Below are positions 9,352-18,415 of a DNA stretch of 64,000 bases, piece by piece. The first letter of the stretch is position 1. Every line of letters starts with the position of its first letter. The DNA is from Arenibacterium halophilum (GTDB lineage: Bacteria; Pseudomonadota; Alphaproteobacteria; Rhodobacterales; Rhodobacteraceae): positions 868,001 through 932,000 of the forward strand of contig NZ_VCPC01000001.1 of NCBI RefSeq assembly GCF_005938225.1. The letters run 5' to 3'. Made by a program: the position numbers and the translations under genes. The notes under the pieces were generated by a model. It did not search any database, was not told the DNA's origin, and saw only the letters and a list, made by a program, of their open reading frames with translations.

Positions 9352-9500
9352 CGACACCCGCCCAACGCCCCCCGACAGGCCAAAAAGCGGTTGACCCATC
9401 CCCCGCCTGCGGCCTTATTTGAACCATTGCAGATGAAACTGCCGACCGGGCGGCGCCGCAGGCGTGCGACCCCAATGACCTAGAACCGGGAGACTACAAG

Positions 9501-10499
9501 ATGACATTGATGAAATCGCTTCTGGGCGCGGCCGCGAGCCTTGCGCTGACGGCTGGTGCGTCCCTTGCCGAACCCGCGCTGATCTTCGACCTCGGCGGCA
9601 AGTTTGACAAATCCTTCAACGAAGCCGCCTATACCGGCGCCGAACGCTGGGCCGAAGAAACCGGCGGCACCTACCGCGAGATCGAACTGCAGTCCGAAGC
9701 CCAGCGCGAACAGGCGCTGCGCCGCTTTGCCGAGGCTGGCGCCAACCCGATTGTGACCATGGGCTTTGCCATGGCCGACCCGCTCAGCACCGTTGCACCC
9801 GACTATCCCGACACCAAATTCGTCGTGATCGACGTCAGCTGGCTGGACGTGCCGAATCTGCGTCAGGTCGCCTTTGCCGAACATGAAGGGTCGTACCTTG
9901 TGGGCATGATGGCCGCGATGGCGTCGAAATCCGGCACCGTCGGCTTCGTGGGCGGGATGGACGTTCCGCTGATCCGCCACTTTGGCTGCGGCTATGCCCA
10001 AGGCGTGAAGGCCGTGAACCCCGACGCCAAAATCGTCGCCAACATGACAGGCACCACCCCCGCCGCCTGGAACGACCCGGTGAAGGGATCCGAGCTGACC
10101 AAGGCGCAGATCAGCCAGGGCGCCGACGTGATCTATGCCGCTGCGGGCGGCACCGGCGTAGGCGTGCTGCAAACAGCCGCCGACGAAGGCATTCTGTCGA
10201 TCGGCGTGGACAGCAACCAGAACCACCTGCATCCGGGCAAGGTGCTGACCTCGATGCTGAAGCGCGTCGACGTGGCCGTCTACGAGGCGATGAAGGCCGG
10301 CGACGCGGTGGAAACCGGCGTCTTCACCATGGGTCTGGCCGAGGACGGCGTGGGCTATGCGCTGGATGACAACAACGCCGATCTGGTCACCGACGAGATG
10401 AAAGCCGCCGTGGACGAAGCCCGCCAGAAAATCATCGACGGCGAGATCACGGTCACGTCCTACTATGAAAACGACAGCTGCCCTGCCCTGAGCTTCTGA
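9501..10499 (+). CDS. BMP-family ABC transporter substrate-binding protein
   Basis: 332-residue periplasmic binding protein of the BMP/PnrA family, whose studied members bind nucleosides. A Sec signal peptide is visible (MTLMKSLLGAAASLALTAGASLAEP), with no lipobox cysteine at its end. The mature protein begins ALIFDLGGKFDKSFNEAAYTGAERW, the family's conserved ligand-site opening, with AEHEGSYLVGMMAAMASKSGTVGFVGGMDVPLIRHFGCGYAQG in the middle. The ATG follows CGGGAGACTACAAG. It heads a four-gene importer operon (binding protein, ATPase, two permeases), with the ATPase gene three bases downstream. Confidence 0.94.
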   Translation: MTLMKSLLGAAASLALTAGASLAEPALIFDLGGKFDKSFNEAAYTGAERWAEETGGTYREIELQSEAQREQALRRFAEAGANPIVTMGFAMADPLSTVAPDYPDTKFVVIDVSWLDVPNLRQVAFAEHEGSYLVGMMAAMASKSGTVGFVGGMDVPLIRHFGCGYAQGVKAVNPDAKIVANMTGTTPAAWNDPVKGSELTKAQISQGADVIYAAAGGTGVGVLQTAADEGILSIGVDSNQNHLHPGKVLTSMLKRVDVAVYEAMKAGDAVETGVFTMGLAEDGVGYALDDNNADLVTDEMKAAVDEARQKIIDGEITVTSYYENDSCPALSF

Positions 10500-10501
10500 G
10501 C

Positions 10502-12067
10502 ATGGCAGGCGCCGAACCAACGGAGCAGCGGGTGACCGCTGCTCCGGCCATTGAACTGCGGGGCATTTCCAAGGCCTTTGGCCCGGTTCAGGCCAACAAG
10601 AACATTTCGATCCGGGTGATGCCCGGCACCATTCATGGCATTATCGGCGAAAACGGCGCGGGCAAGTCCACGCTGATGAGTATCCTTTACGGGTTCTACA
10701 AGGCCGATGCCGGCGACATCCTGATCCACGGCAAGAAGGTCGATATTCCCGACAGCCAGGCTGCCATCGCGGCCGGAATCGGGATGGTCTTCCAGCATTT
10801 CAAACTGGTCGAGAATTTCACTGTTCTGGAAAACATCATTCTGGGCGCGGAAGGCGGCGGGTTGCTGCGGCCCTCGTTGGCAAAGGCGCGGCGCAGCCTG
10901 CTGGAGCTGGAGCGCGACTATGGGCTGAACGTCGACCCGGATTCGGTGATCGAAGAGATCGGCGTGGGCAAGCAGCAGCGCGTCGAAATCCTGAAAGCCC
11001 TGTACCGCGAAGCCGACATTCTGATCCTTGACGAACCGACCGGCGTGCTCACGCCTGCCGAGGCGGATCAACTGTTCCGCATCCTGCGGCGCCTGCGCGA
11101 CGAAGGCAAGACGGTGATCCTGATCACCCACAAGCTGCGCGAGATCATGGAGATCACCGACAGCGTCAGCGTGATGCGGCGCGGCGAGATGACCGCAACG
11201 GTCAGGACGGCCGAAACCGGGCCGGAAGAGCTGGCCGAACTGATGGTGGGCCGCAAGGTGCTGCTGCGCGTCGACAAGGCCCCGGCCCGGCCCGGCAAGC
11301 CGGTGCTGGAAGTGCGCGATCTGCGGGTGCGTGACGGCGCGGGCGTCGAACGGCTGCGCGGCATCGACCTTGAGGTGCGCGCCGGAGAGATCCTGGGCAT
11401 CGCGGGTGTCGCGGGCAACGGGCAATCCGAACTGCTGGAGGTGCTGGGCGGCATGCGCGAGGGCGCGGGCGCGGTGTCGATCAACGGGCGGGCGCTGCCG
11501 CTGTCGGGGCATGGCGCCGACGGGCAGGCGCGGCGCGCCGACGGCATCGCTCATGTGCCCGAAGACCGCCAGCGTGAAGGGCTGATCATGGCCTACCACG
11601 CCTGGGAAAACATCGCCTTCGGCTATCACCGCGACGCGCGGTTCTGCGGCGCGGGCGGGATGATGAACCACGCCGAGATGCGGCGCGACACCGAAGACAA
11701 GATGGCGCGCTTTGACGTGCGCCCGCCGGACCCGTGGCTGACGGCCAAGAATTTTTCCGGCGGAAACCAGCAGAAGATCGTGGTGGCGCGCGAGATCGAG
11801 CGCAATCCCGACCTGCTGCTGATCGGCCAGCCGACGCGCGGTGTCGACATCGGCGCCATCGAATTCATTCACCAGCAGATCGTGGCCCTGCGCGATGCGG
11901 GCAAGGCGATCCTGCTGGTCTCGGTCGAGTTGGACGAGATATTTTCGCTGTCCGACCGGATCGCGGTGATGTTCGACGGGCAGATCATGGGCGAGCGGCT
12001 ACCTGCGGAAACGGACGAGACCGAGCTTGGCCTGCTGATGGCCGGGATGTCGGGGGAAGCGGCATGA
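10502..12067 (+). CDS. ABC transporter ATP-binding protein with two ATPase domains (nucleoside/BMP type)
   Basis: 521-residue cytosolic ATPase with two fused nucleotide-binding domains, as in sugar and BMP-type importers. Domain 1 (about residues 15-255) has Walker A GENGAGKST, a degenerate signature IGVGKQQRVEI and Walker B DILILDEPTGVLTP. Domain 2 (about 260-515) has a degenerate Walker A, GVAGNGQSE, and an intact signature, FSGGNQQK, with LLIGQPTRGVD. The asymmetry between halves is normal for this family. It starts three bases after the binding-protein gene. The next gene is 130 bases downstream, an unusually wide gap for this operon that contains a double hairpin. Confidence 0.94.
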   Translation: MAGAEPTEQRVTAAPAIELRGISKAFGPVQANKNISIRVMPGTIHGIIGENGAGKSTLMSILYGFYKADAGDILIHGKKVDIPDSQAAIAAGIGMVFQHFKLVENFTVLENIILGAEGGGLLRPSLAKARRSLLELERDYGLNVDPDSVIEEIGVGKQQRVEILKALYREADILILDEPTGVLTPAEADQLFRILRRLRDEGKTVILITHKLREIMEITDSVSVMRRGEMTATVRTAETGPEELAELMVGRKVLLRVDKAPARPGKPVLEVRDLRVRDGAGVERLRGIDLEVRAGEILGIAGVAGNGQSELLEVLGGMREGAGAVSINGRALPLSGHGADGQARRADGIAHVPEDRQREGLIMAYHAWENIAFGYHRDARFCGAGGMMNHAEMRRDTEDKMARFDVRPPDPWLTAKNFSGGNQQKIVVAREIERNPDLLLIGQPTRGVDIGAIEFIHQQIVALRDAGKAILLVSVELDEIFSLSDRIAVMFDGQIMGERLPAETDETELGLLMAGMSGEAA

Positions 12068-12084
12068 GTGCGACTGCGGTGTTT

Positions 12085-12130
12085 CGGATCGCTGCGCGAT
12101 CCGACCGAAGCGGGGGGGCGATGCCCCCCC
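12085..12130. repeat. Twin GC-rich hairpins inside the ABC importer operon
   Basis: Two perfect back-to-back hairpins fill the gap between the ATPase and permease genes. Hairpin 1 is CGGATCGC-tgc-GCGATCCG (12085-12103). Hairpin 2 is GGGGGGGC-gat-GCCCCCCC (12112-12130), followed by a further run of seven C. There is no T-run, so this is not a classical terminator. The architecture (8-bp arms, 3-base loops, second hairpin G-run/C-run) matches intergenic elements at 44844, 48230 and 57230. Confidence 0.7.
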
Positions 12131-12197
12131 GCACCCCCCCGCGTTTCGCCTACAGGCAGAGCCGGCGCAGAGCGGTACAGAGCAGGAAGGGCCCGCC

Positions 12198-13307
12198 ATG
12201 GACGTGATGCCAAAATGGGCCGAGGTGGTATTGGTGCCGCTGATCTCGCTTTTGCTGGCGGCAATCCTGTCGGCGCTGGTGATCCTTGGCATCGGAGAGG
12301 ACCCGGTCGCCGCCGTGACGCTGATGGTAGATGGCGCGCTGGGATCGACCTATGGCTGGGGCTATACGCTCTATTACGCCACCAATTTCATGTTCACCGG
12401 GCTGGCCGTGGCGGTCGCCTTTCACGCGCGGCTGTTCAACATCGGCGGCGAAGGCCAGGCCATGCTGGGCGGATTGGGCGTGGCGATTGCCTGCCTGTAC
12501 GTGCCTTGGCCGCATTGGTCGCTGGCGCTGATCGCAGCCACGATTTCCGCCGGTATCTTTGGAGCGGCCTGGGCGGCGCTGCCCGCGTGGTTACAGGCGA
12601 AACGCGGCAGCCACATCGTAATCACCACGATTATGTTCAACTTCATCGCCGCCGCGGTGCTGAACTATATGCTGGTCACCGCGATGCGCCCCGAAGGCGC
12701 GATGGACCCAGCGACCGAGCGGTTTGCCCCCGCCATGCACCTGCCCACGCTGCACGAGTTGCTGGCGCCTTTGGGCATTGAATTTTCCAAGGCGGCCCCG
12801 GCCAATATCTCGCTTCTGGTCGCGCTGGCGGCCTGCGTGTTGGTCTGGGTGCTGATCTGGCGCACGCGGCTGGGCTATGAAATCCGCGCCTATGGGCATT
12901 CGGAAAACGGCGCGCGCTATGCCGGGATCTCTCCGGTGCGGATCACGATGATCGCGATGCTGATTTCCGGCGGGTTGGCCGGGATGATGGCGATCAACAA
13001 CGTGATGGGCGAGGCGGAACGGCTGGTGCTGAACGCGACCGAGGGCGCCGGCTTCATCGGCATCGCCGTGGCGCTGATGGGCCGGTCTCACCCGTTTGGC
13101 GTTTTCCTGGCGTCGATCCTGTTCGGATTTCTGTACCAGGGCGGCGCCGAGTTGGCGCTGTGGACGAACATCCCGCGCGAGCTGATCGTGGTGATTCAAG
13201 CGCTGGTGATCCTGTTTACCGGTGCGTTGGACAACATGGTGCGCCTGCCGCTGGAGCGGCTGTTTCTGGCGCTGCGCCGTCCGACGACCACGCCGCAAGG
13301 GAAATGA
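12198..13307 (+). CDS. ABC transporter permease, first subunit (BMP/nucleoside type)
   Basis: 369-residue inner-membrane permease of the BPD_transp_2 (sugar/nucleoside) family with about ten hydrophobic segments. The diagnostic loop is FHARLFNIGGEGQAMLGGLG, and GMMAINNVMGEAERLVLNATEGAGFIGIAVALMGR is the conserved C-terminal segment. The ATG at 12198 follows GGAAGGGCCCGCC. It pairs with the second permease 67 bases downstream and with the ATPase upstream; the hairpin-containing gap before it could uncouple its expression from the upstream two genes. Confidence 0.93.
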   Translation: MDVMPKWAEVVLVPLISLLLAAILSALVILGIGEDPVAAVTLMVDGALGSTYGWGYTLYYATNFMFTGLAVAVAFHARLFNIGGEGQAMLGGLGVAIACLYVPWPHWSLALIAATISAGIFGAAWAALPAWLQAKRGSHIVITTIMFNFIAAAVLNYMLVTAMRPEGAMDPATERFAPAMHLPTLHELLAPLGIEFSKAAPANISLLVALAACVLVWVLIWRTRLGYEIRAYGHSENGARYAGISPVRITMIAMLISGGLAGMMAINNVMGEAERLVLNATEGAGFIGIAVALMGRSHPFGVFLASILFGFLYQGGAELALWTNIPRELIVVIQALVILFTGALDNMVRLPLERLFLALRRPTTTPQGK

Positions 13308-13374
13308 TGATGGCCACGCTTGCCCTGATGCCCTCGACGCCCCGCCGGACACTTGCCACGGCAGAAAGGTCGCC

Positions 13375-14382
13375 ATGGATTTCCTGACCATCGTTCAAGT
13401 CCTCGATTCGACAATCCGGCTGTCGACGCCGCTGCTGCTGGCCTGCCTTGCGGGGTTGTTTTCCGAGCGGGCCGGGATTTTCGATATCGGACTCGAAGGC
13501 AAGATGCTGGCCGCCGCCTTCTTCTCGGCGGCGGTTGCGGCGGTAACCGGGTCGGTCTGGCTGGGCCTTGCGGCAGGCACGCTGGCTTCGCTGGTGCTGT
13601 CGGCGCTACATGGTCTTGCCTCTATCACCTTTCGCGGCAACCAGCTGATTTCGGGCGTCGCGATCAATTTCCTGGCGTCGGGGATCACCGTTCTGATCGC
13701 GCAGGATTGGTTCAGCCAGGGTGGGCGCACGCCGTCCCTGATGGGGGGCGCGCGGTTCGAGGGGCTGGAGTTTCCCTTTGCCATCGGCCCATCGGATGCC
13801 GAGGCCGCGGGCAGCACCGTATCGCAGTTGATCGCCGATGCCGGGCCGGTGCAGCAGGTGTATTCCGAGCTTCTGTCGGGCCATTCCGTGCTGGTCTATC
13901 TGGCGTTCCTTGCGGTGCCGGCGTCGTGGTGGGTGCTGTATCGCACGCGCTTTGGCCTACGCCTGCGCGCGGTCGGGGAAAACCCGGCCGCCGTCGATAC
14001 GGCGGGCGTTTCGGTTGTTGGACTGCGTTTTGCCGCCGTGGCGATCTGCGGTGTGCTGTGCGGAATCGCGGGGGCCTATCTGGCCACCGCCTTGCAGGCC
14101 GGGTTCGTCAAGGAAATGACCGCCGGGCGCGGCTATATCGCGCTGGCGGCGCTGATTTTTGCCAAGTGGCGGCCTTGGCACGCGATGTTTGCCTGCGTAT
14201 TGTTCGGGTTCCTGCAAGCCATCGCGCTGCGCTATCAGGCCGTGCGGCTGGGCGATTTCACGATCCCGGTGCAGGTCATGGACGCGCTGCCCTATATCCT
14301 TGTGGTGGTGATTCTGGCCGGGCTGGTCGGCAAGGCCACCCCACCACGCGCGGGTGGAGAACCCTACGTCAAGGAACGCTGA
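13375..14382 (+). CDS. ABC transporter permease, second subunit (BMP/nucleoside type)
   Basis: 335-residue partner permease, again BPD_transp_2. The diagnostic segment is LFSERAGIFDIGLEGKMLAAAFF, then AAAVTG-type helices and FVKEMTAGRGYIALAALIFAKW near the C-terminus, as in PnrA-linked permeases. The start is the ATG at 13375 (MDFLTIVQVLDS), which follows AGAAAGG; the longer open frame upstream overlaps the preceding gene and encodes Cys/Arg-rich nonsense. It is the last gene of the importer operon. The set is most like nucleoside or purine importers, but the ligand is inferred from family only. Confidence 0.93.
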   Translation: MDFLTIVQVLDSTIRLSTPLLLACLAGLFSERAGIFDIGLEGKMLAAAFFSAAVAAVTGSVWLGLAAGTLASLVLSALHGLASITFRGNQLISGVAINFLASGITVLIAQDWFSQGGRTPSLMGGARFEGLEFPFAIGPSDAEAAGSTVSQLIADAGPVQQVYSELLSGHSVLVYLAFLAVPASWWVLYRTRFGLRLRAVGENPAAVDTAGVSVVGLRFAAVAICGVLCGIAGAYLATALQAGFVKEMTAGRGYIALAALIFAKWRPWHAMFACVLFGFLQAIALRYQAVRLGDFTIPVQVMDALPYILVVVILAGLVGKATPPRAGGEPYVKER

Positions 14383-14460
14383 CACCCCGGCCCCATACGC
14401 CACGGCAAATTGTTGCGATGCAGCATTGATTTGCCGGTCAGGCGCGGTTTAGGAATGATC

Positions 14461-15390
14461 ATGCAGATATACCTTCCCATTGCCGAGGTGTCCGTCAACG
14501 CGTTCCTGCTGCTTGGCCTCGGCGGACTGGTGGGCATTCTGTCGGGCATGTTTGGCGTTGGCGGCGGGTTCCTGATTACCCCCCTGCTGTTCTTTGTGGG
14601 CATCCCTCCGGCGGTCGCCGTGGCGACTTCGGCCAACCAGATCGTGGCATCGTCGGTGTCTGCGGTTCTGGCACATTTCCGAAGGCGCACCGTCGATCTG
14701 AAGATGGGGTCGATCCTGCTGACGGGCGGTCTGATCGGCTCACTGCTCGGCGTTTTCATCTTCAACTATCTGAAAAGCATCGGTCAGGTCGATCTGCTGG
14801 TGCGGCTGTGCTATGTCGTTTTCCTTGGCATTGTCGGCGCGCTGATGTTTGTCGAGGGCATCAACGCTGCACGCCGTGCCAAACGCGCCGCCACGCAGGG
14901 CCGCCCCACGGTCAAACGGCGTGACCACAGCGGGCTGATCCACAAGTTTCCGTTCAAGATGCGGTTCCGGACATCGGGGCTCTATATCTCGGTCATTCCG
15001 CCGGTGCTGGTCGGGCTGTTCGTGGGCGTGCTGTCGGCCGTGATGGGCGTGGGTGGCGGGTTCATCATGGTGCCGGCGATGATCTACCTGCTGGGGATGC
15101 CGACGAAGGTGGTGATTGGCACCTCGCTGTTCCAGATCATCTTTGTCACAGCCTTCACCACAATGGCGCATGCGGTGACGAACCAGACTGTTGACGTGGT
15201 GCTGGCGATCCTGCTGCTGGTGGGCGGCGTGATCGGAGCGCAGTTGGGCACTCAGATCGGGCTGCGGCTGAAAGCGGAGCAGCTGCGCATCCTGCTGGCG
15301 ACGCTGGTTCTGCTGGTCTGTGGCAAGCTGGCGCTGGAACTGCTGCTGCAACCCGGCGAGCTCTACTCGCTGACCAGCGTGGCACGGTAA
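14461..15390 (+). CDS. TauE/SafE-family (sulfite exporter-like) membrane protein
   Basis: 309-residue inner-membrane protein with two homologous blocks of helices, each opening with the family's glycine-rich motif: GLGGLVGILSGMFGVGGGFLITPLL and VGLFVGVLSAVMGVGGGFIMVPAM. TauE/SafE proteins move sulfite or other organosulfur anions. The ATG at 14461 is preferred because AGGA lies 6 bases upstream; two in-frame starts lie slightly earlier. Its stop overlaps the start of the TIGR02186 gene (TAATG), so the pair is translationally coupled, as I know it from other Rhodobacterales. Confidence 0.92.
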   Translation: MQIYLPIAEVSVNAFLLLGLGGLVGILSGMFGVGGGFLITPLLFFVGIPPAVAVATSANQIVASSVSAVLAHFRRRTVDLKMGSILLTGGLIGSLLGVFIFNYLKSIGQVDLLVRLCYVVFLGIVGALMFVEGINAARRAKRAATQGRPTVKRRDHSGLIHKFPFKMRFRTSGLYISVIPPVLVGLFVGVLSAVMGVGGGFIMVPAMIYLLGMPTKVVIGTSLFQIIFVTAFTTMAHAVTNQTVDVVLAILLLVGGVIGAQLGTQIGLRLKAEQLRILLATLVLLVCGKLALELLLQPGELYSLTSVAR

Positions 15391-16145
15391 TGATGATGCG
15401 TTGGTTGCTGATCTTCCTGCTGCTGCCCTGCCTTGTCCAGGCGGAAGAGGTCGTTCTGGGCCTGTCGCGCGACCGGGTCGCCATCACCACCAGCTTTGAC
15501 GGGTCCGATATCCTTATCTTCGGCGCAGTCAAGCGCGAGGCCCCGATTGCCGAGGTGCCGCTGGGCGTGGTCATCACCGTTGCCGGGCCTTCGGCCCCGG
15601 TGCTGGTGCGCCGCAAGTCGCGCGAATTCGGCATCTGGGTGAACACCGACGCGGTCGAGGTCGACCTGGCACCCAGCTTTTACGTCGTCGCCAGCACCGG
15701 GCCGATCCGCGAGGTTCTGAGCAATGTCGAGGACCTGCGCCACAAGATCAGCATCGACCGGGCGATCCGGTCGGTCGGCGCGCCCGACACGATCCGGGAT
15801 TCGCGCAACTTTACCAATGCGTTGATCCGTATCCGACGCAATGACGACCTGTATCAGGAAAGCGAAGGAAAGGTGGTATTGGCTGAACAGACGCTGTTTC
15901 GCACCTCCGTCAAGCTGCCCGCCAATCTGGTCGAGGGCGATTATACCATCCGCACCTTCCTGACGCGCGAGGGGCGCGTGGTGTCCAAGCACGAAACCAC
16001 GATTGACGTGCGCAAGGTGGGGCTGGAGCGGTGGCTATATACGCTGGCGCAGGAACAGGCGATGCTTTACGGGCTGATGTCGCTGGCGATTGCGGCGCTG
16101 GCGGGCTGGCTGGCCTCGGCCGCCTTTGCGATGCTGCGCCGCTAG
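15390..16145 (+). CDS. TIGR02186 family membrane-anchored protein (PF09608)
   Basis: 251-residue protein with a cleavable-looking signal peptide (MMMRWLLIFLLLPCLVQAEE), a large periplasmic region (VVLGLSRDRVAITTSFDGSDILIFGAVKR) and one C-terminal transmembrane helix (LMSLAIAALAGWLASAAFAML). The family is conserved in alphaproteobacteria, has no known activity, and typically sits beside a TauE/SafE exporter, as here, where the genes overlap by one base. That suggests it is an accessory to the exporter. Three consecutive ATGs make the start ambiguous by two codons. Confidence 0.88.
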   Translation: MMMRWLLIFLLLPCLVQAEEVVLGLSRDRVAITTSFDGSDILIFGAVKREAPIAEVPLGVVITVAGPSAPVLVRRKSREFGIWVNTDAVEVDLAPSFYVVASTGPIREVLSNVEDLRHKISIDRAIRSVGAPDTIRDSRNFTNALIRIRRNDDLYQESEGKVVLAEQTLFRTSVKLPANLVEGDYTIRTFLTREGRVVSKHETTIDVRKVGLERWLYTLAQEQAMLYGLMSLAIAALAGWLASAAFAMLRR

Positions 16146-16148
16146 GGG

Positions 16149-17687
16149 CTACAGCCCGTCGAATTCCTCTTCCATCTCAAGCTTCAACTCGGCGGCTGGC
16201 GCGCGCAGATCGGACACGCCCAGCGGTTCGGACGGTTTCGACAGCCGGTTGCGCACCACCCAGATCAGCCGGTTCTGCGCGCGGGTGATGGCGACATAGG
16301 CCAGCCGTTTCCACAGCGGCTGCCCCGCCTCGACCCGGCCCGCCCGCGCGGCGGCATAAAGATCGGGCGCGAACACCTGCACCGTGTCCCATTGCGAGCC
16401 CTGCGCCTTGTGAATGGTGCAGGCAGCGCCGTGCAGGAACGTCGCCCCCATGCGCGCGGCATAGGGGATGAACGGTTCTTCCTCGTCGGGCTTTTCGATC
16501 TGGACGATCGAGGCGGCGTTCACCTGCGGCTGTTCCGCCCCCATCACATGCAGGCGCGAGAACCCCGGCTTGCGCCCTGCCCCCAGATAGATCACCTGCG
16601 CGCCCTTGATCAGCCCGCGCGCCTCAAGATCCAGCCGTTTCTTGCGGTGCTTCAGTGGCAGCTCGATCCCGTCGCAAATCAGCGGCTCGCCCTCCAGCAA
16701 CGCATCCTCGGGCGCACCGTGGACCTTGCGGAAGGCGTTGATCAGCCGGATCCGCGTGGCATTGCGCCAGACCAAAACGGGTGAGCGCGCCATCAGATCC
16801 ACCTCGACCCGCTGGCCCCATTGCACGCGATCATCCTTGGCAGCGGCGGCCTCGATCATGCGCTCGAAGGCCTCGAAGGTCAGTTCGGGATCGGCCAGCG
16901 CATGGGCCAGATCCAGGATGGGGTTGTCGGCGTGCTGTCGGTGCACGCGGCTGAGTTCCAGCTTGCGGTTCTTCGCCAGCCCGTCGAACACCATCGAGCC
17001 GGACTGGTTCACCGGCGCCAGCTGGGCCGGATCGCCGAACAGCAGAAGCGTCGGGAAAATTTCGCGCAGGTCGTCGAACTGGCGCGCGTCCAGCATCGAG
17101 GCTTCGTCGACAAATCCGATGTCCAGCGGTTCGTCCCGGCGTTTCCAACCAGAGATGAAATCGGACCCGCGCAAACCGGCGGCGGCCAGCGCGCCGGGAA
17201 TCGATTTGTTGTTGGCATAAAACGCCGCCGCGCGCGCCAGCGCCTGTTCGGTCAGCCCCTCGATCTCGGGCTGCTCGCCCTCACCAGCCAGCCATTCGGC
17301 AAGGCGTTCGTATTCGGGGTCGTAGACTGGCGTATACAGGATGCGGTGGATGGTCGTCGCCGGCACGCCGCGCAGGCGCAGAACACTGGCCGCCTTGTTC
17401 GTGGGCGCCAGGATGGCGAGCGTGCGCCGGTCCTTGCGCTTGCGGCCCTCGTAATCGCCCGACACCACGTCGACCCCGGCCTGTTCCAGCGCGTGGTACA
17501 GATGTGCCAGCAGAAGTGTCTTGCCCGACCCGGCCTTGCCCAGAACGGCCATGGTGCCCTGGTCCTTGCCCTGCGGCGGCAACAGCAGGCTGTCGTCAAG
17601 GTTCACGCCGGCATCGCGCAGCATGTCGGCAACGGCATCGAATGCGGCGGCCTGATCGTCAGAGAAGGTAACAGCGGGCAAATTCAT
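16149..17687 (-). CDS. RecD-like superfamily 1B ATP-dependent DNA helicase
   Basis: 512-residue SF1 helicase. Walker A is GKAGSGKT (residues 50-57), motif Ia APTNKAASVLR, motif II IGFVDEASML (DExx), motif III LLFGDPAQLAPV, motif V AACTIHKAQGSQWDTVQVF and motif VI RLAYVAITRAQNRLIWV, the last two forming the UvrD_C_2 domain. It lacks the N-terminal region of RecD of the RecBCD complex and is the free-standing type seen across Rhodobacterales. It converges with the TIGR02186 gene (3-base gap) and lies downstream of luxI on the same strand, 48 bases away. Precise repair role is unknown. Confidence 0.92.
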   Translation of the reverse strand: MNLPAVTFSDDQAAAFDAVADMLRDAGVNLDDSLLLPPQGKDQGTMAVLGKAGSGKTLLLAHLYHALEQAGVDVVSGDYEGRKRKDRRTLAILAPTNKAASVLRLRGVPATTIHRILYTPVYDPEYERLAEWLAGEGEQPEIEGLTEQALARAAAFYANNKSIPGALAAAGLRGSDFISGWKRRDEPLDIGFVDEASMLDARQFDDLREIFPTLLLFGDPAQLAPVNQSGSMVFDGLAKNRKLELSRVHRQHADNPILDLAHALADPELTFEAFERMIEAAAAKDDRVQWGQRVEVDLMARSPVLVWRNATRIRLINAFRKVHGAPEDALLEGEPLICDGIELPLKHRKKRLDLEARGLIKGAQVIYLGAGRKPGFSRLHVMGAEQPQVNAASIVQIEKPDEEEPFIPYAARMGATFLHGAACTIHKAQGSQWDTVQVFAPDLYAAARAGRVEAGQPLWKRLAYVAITRAQNRLIWVVRNRLSKPSEPLGVSDLRAPAAELKLEMEEEFDGL

Positions 17688-17735
17688 GGCGCGACCCTAC
17701 CCGCGCGCCGCGCCCTTCACCAGAGCGGAAGCGCC

Positions 17736-18374
17736 TCAGGCCGACAGCCGGCGCCCACCAGCGCCACGGCGGCCAAAGGCCCGTTCGAACCAATGCCGTG
17801 ACAAGGTCGGCGACACACCCGCCCTCAGCGCGACCCGCGCCCGGGCCGAAGCGGAAAAGCTCCACAATCCCACGCTGATCCGGTGGCGGCCGGTGTTTTC
17901 CGAGCCCAGAACCTCGGGCGAGGCACCGATGGCGCGATAGACGCGTTCCATCCGATAGTCGAAGACCGCGGCGAAATGCGCGATGCCAAAGCCTTTCATG
18001 ATCTCGCCCCCGCCCAGCATCAGCGCGGCAGCAACGCCCGAGCCCGCACCGCGCGCCAGACAGAACCGGGTGCATTCCCAGATAAGCGGGCTTGAAATCG
18101 GGCCATCGGTCAGCAGGTGCCCAAACACCTCGTTCACCATGACCGAACCGGTGGTCGGCAGAAACCGCATCGACCCGCCGTGGCTTCCGTCGGGCTGTTC
18201 CCAGATCACGTAGAGAGGGTTCAAAGCATCGTATTGATCCCGCTCTTCGCCCTGGGCATCGACACTGACATCCCAGCCAAGACGATTGCGAAACTGGTCG
18301 GCGCGATCGGTGAACATGCCGCGGCGCAGCACGGGATGGGCGTCAAGCTCGGAGGCGTAAAGATATCGCAGCAT
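17736..18374 (-). CDS. luxI: Acyl-homoserine-lactone synthase (LuxI family)
   Basis: 212-residue autoinducer synthase that makes an N-acyl-homoserine lactone from S-adenosylmethionine and acyl-ACP. Invariant residues fall exactly where expected: R24, F28 and W34 (TDRADQFRNRLGW), the acidic pair in ERDQYD, GGSMRFLPT, and E/R in WECTRFCL. The C-terminus is basic and Gly-rich. The ATG follows AAGGGGAG. Upstream lie a strong inverted repeat (18386-18410) and a lux-box-like palindrome (18416-18435). It is directly downstream of luxR on the same strand, the usual pairing. Acyl chain length cannot be read from the sequence. Confidence 0.95.
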   Translation of the reverse strand: MLRYLYASELDAHPVLRRGMFTDRADQFRNRLGWDVSVDAQGEERDQYDALNPLYVIWEQPDGSHGGSMRFLPTTGSVMVNEVFGHLLTDGPISSPLIWECTRFCLARGAGSGVAAALMLGGGEIMKGFGIAHFAAVFDYRMERVYRAIGASPEVLGSENTGRHRISVGLWSFSASARARVALRAGVSPTLSRHWFERAFGRRGAGGRRLSA

Positions 18375-18385
18375 GAAAATTCTCC

Positions 18386-18410
18386 CCTTGGTGGCGTGAT
18401 GCCACCAGGG
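18386..18410 (-). promoter_or_regulatory. Inverted repeat abutting the luxI ribosome-binding site
   Basis: CCTTGGTGGC and GCCACCAGGG form a 10-bp arm (one G·T pair in RNA) around a 5-base loop. On the luxI strand the repeat ends inside the AAGGGGAG ribosome site, so it could be an operator or an RNA hairpin that limits translation. Confidence 0.55.
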
Positions 18411-18415
18411 ATAGC

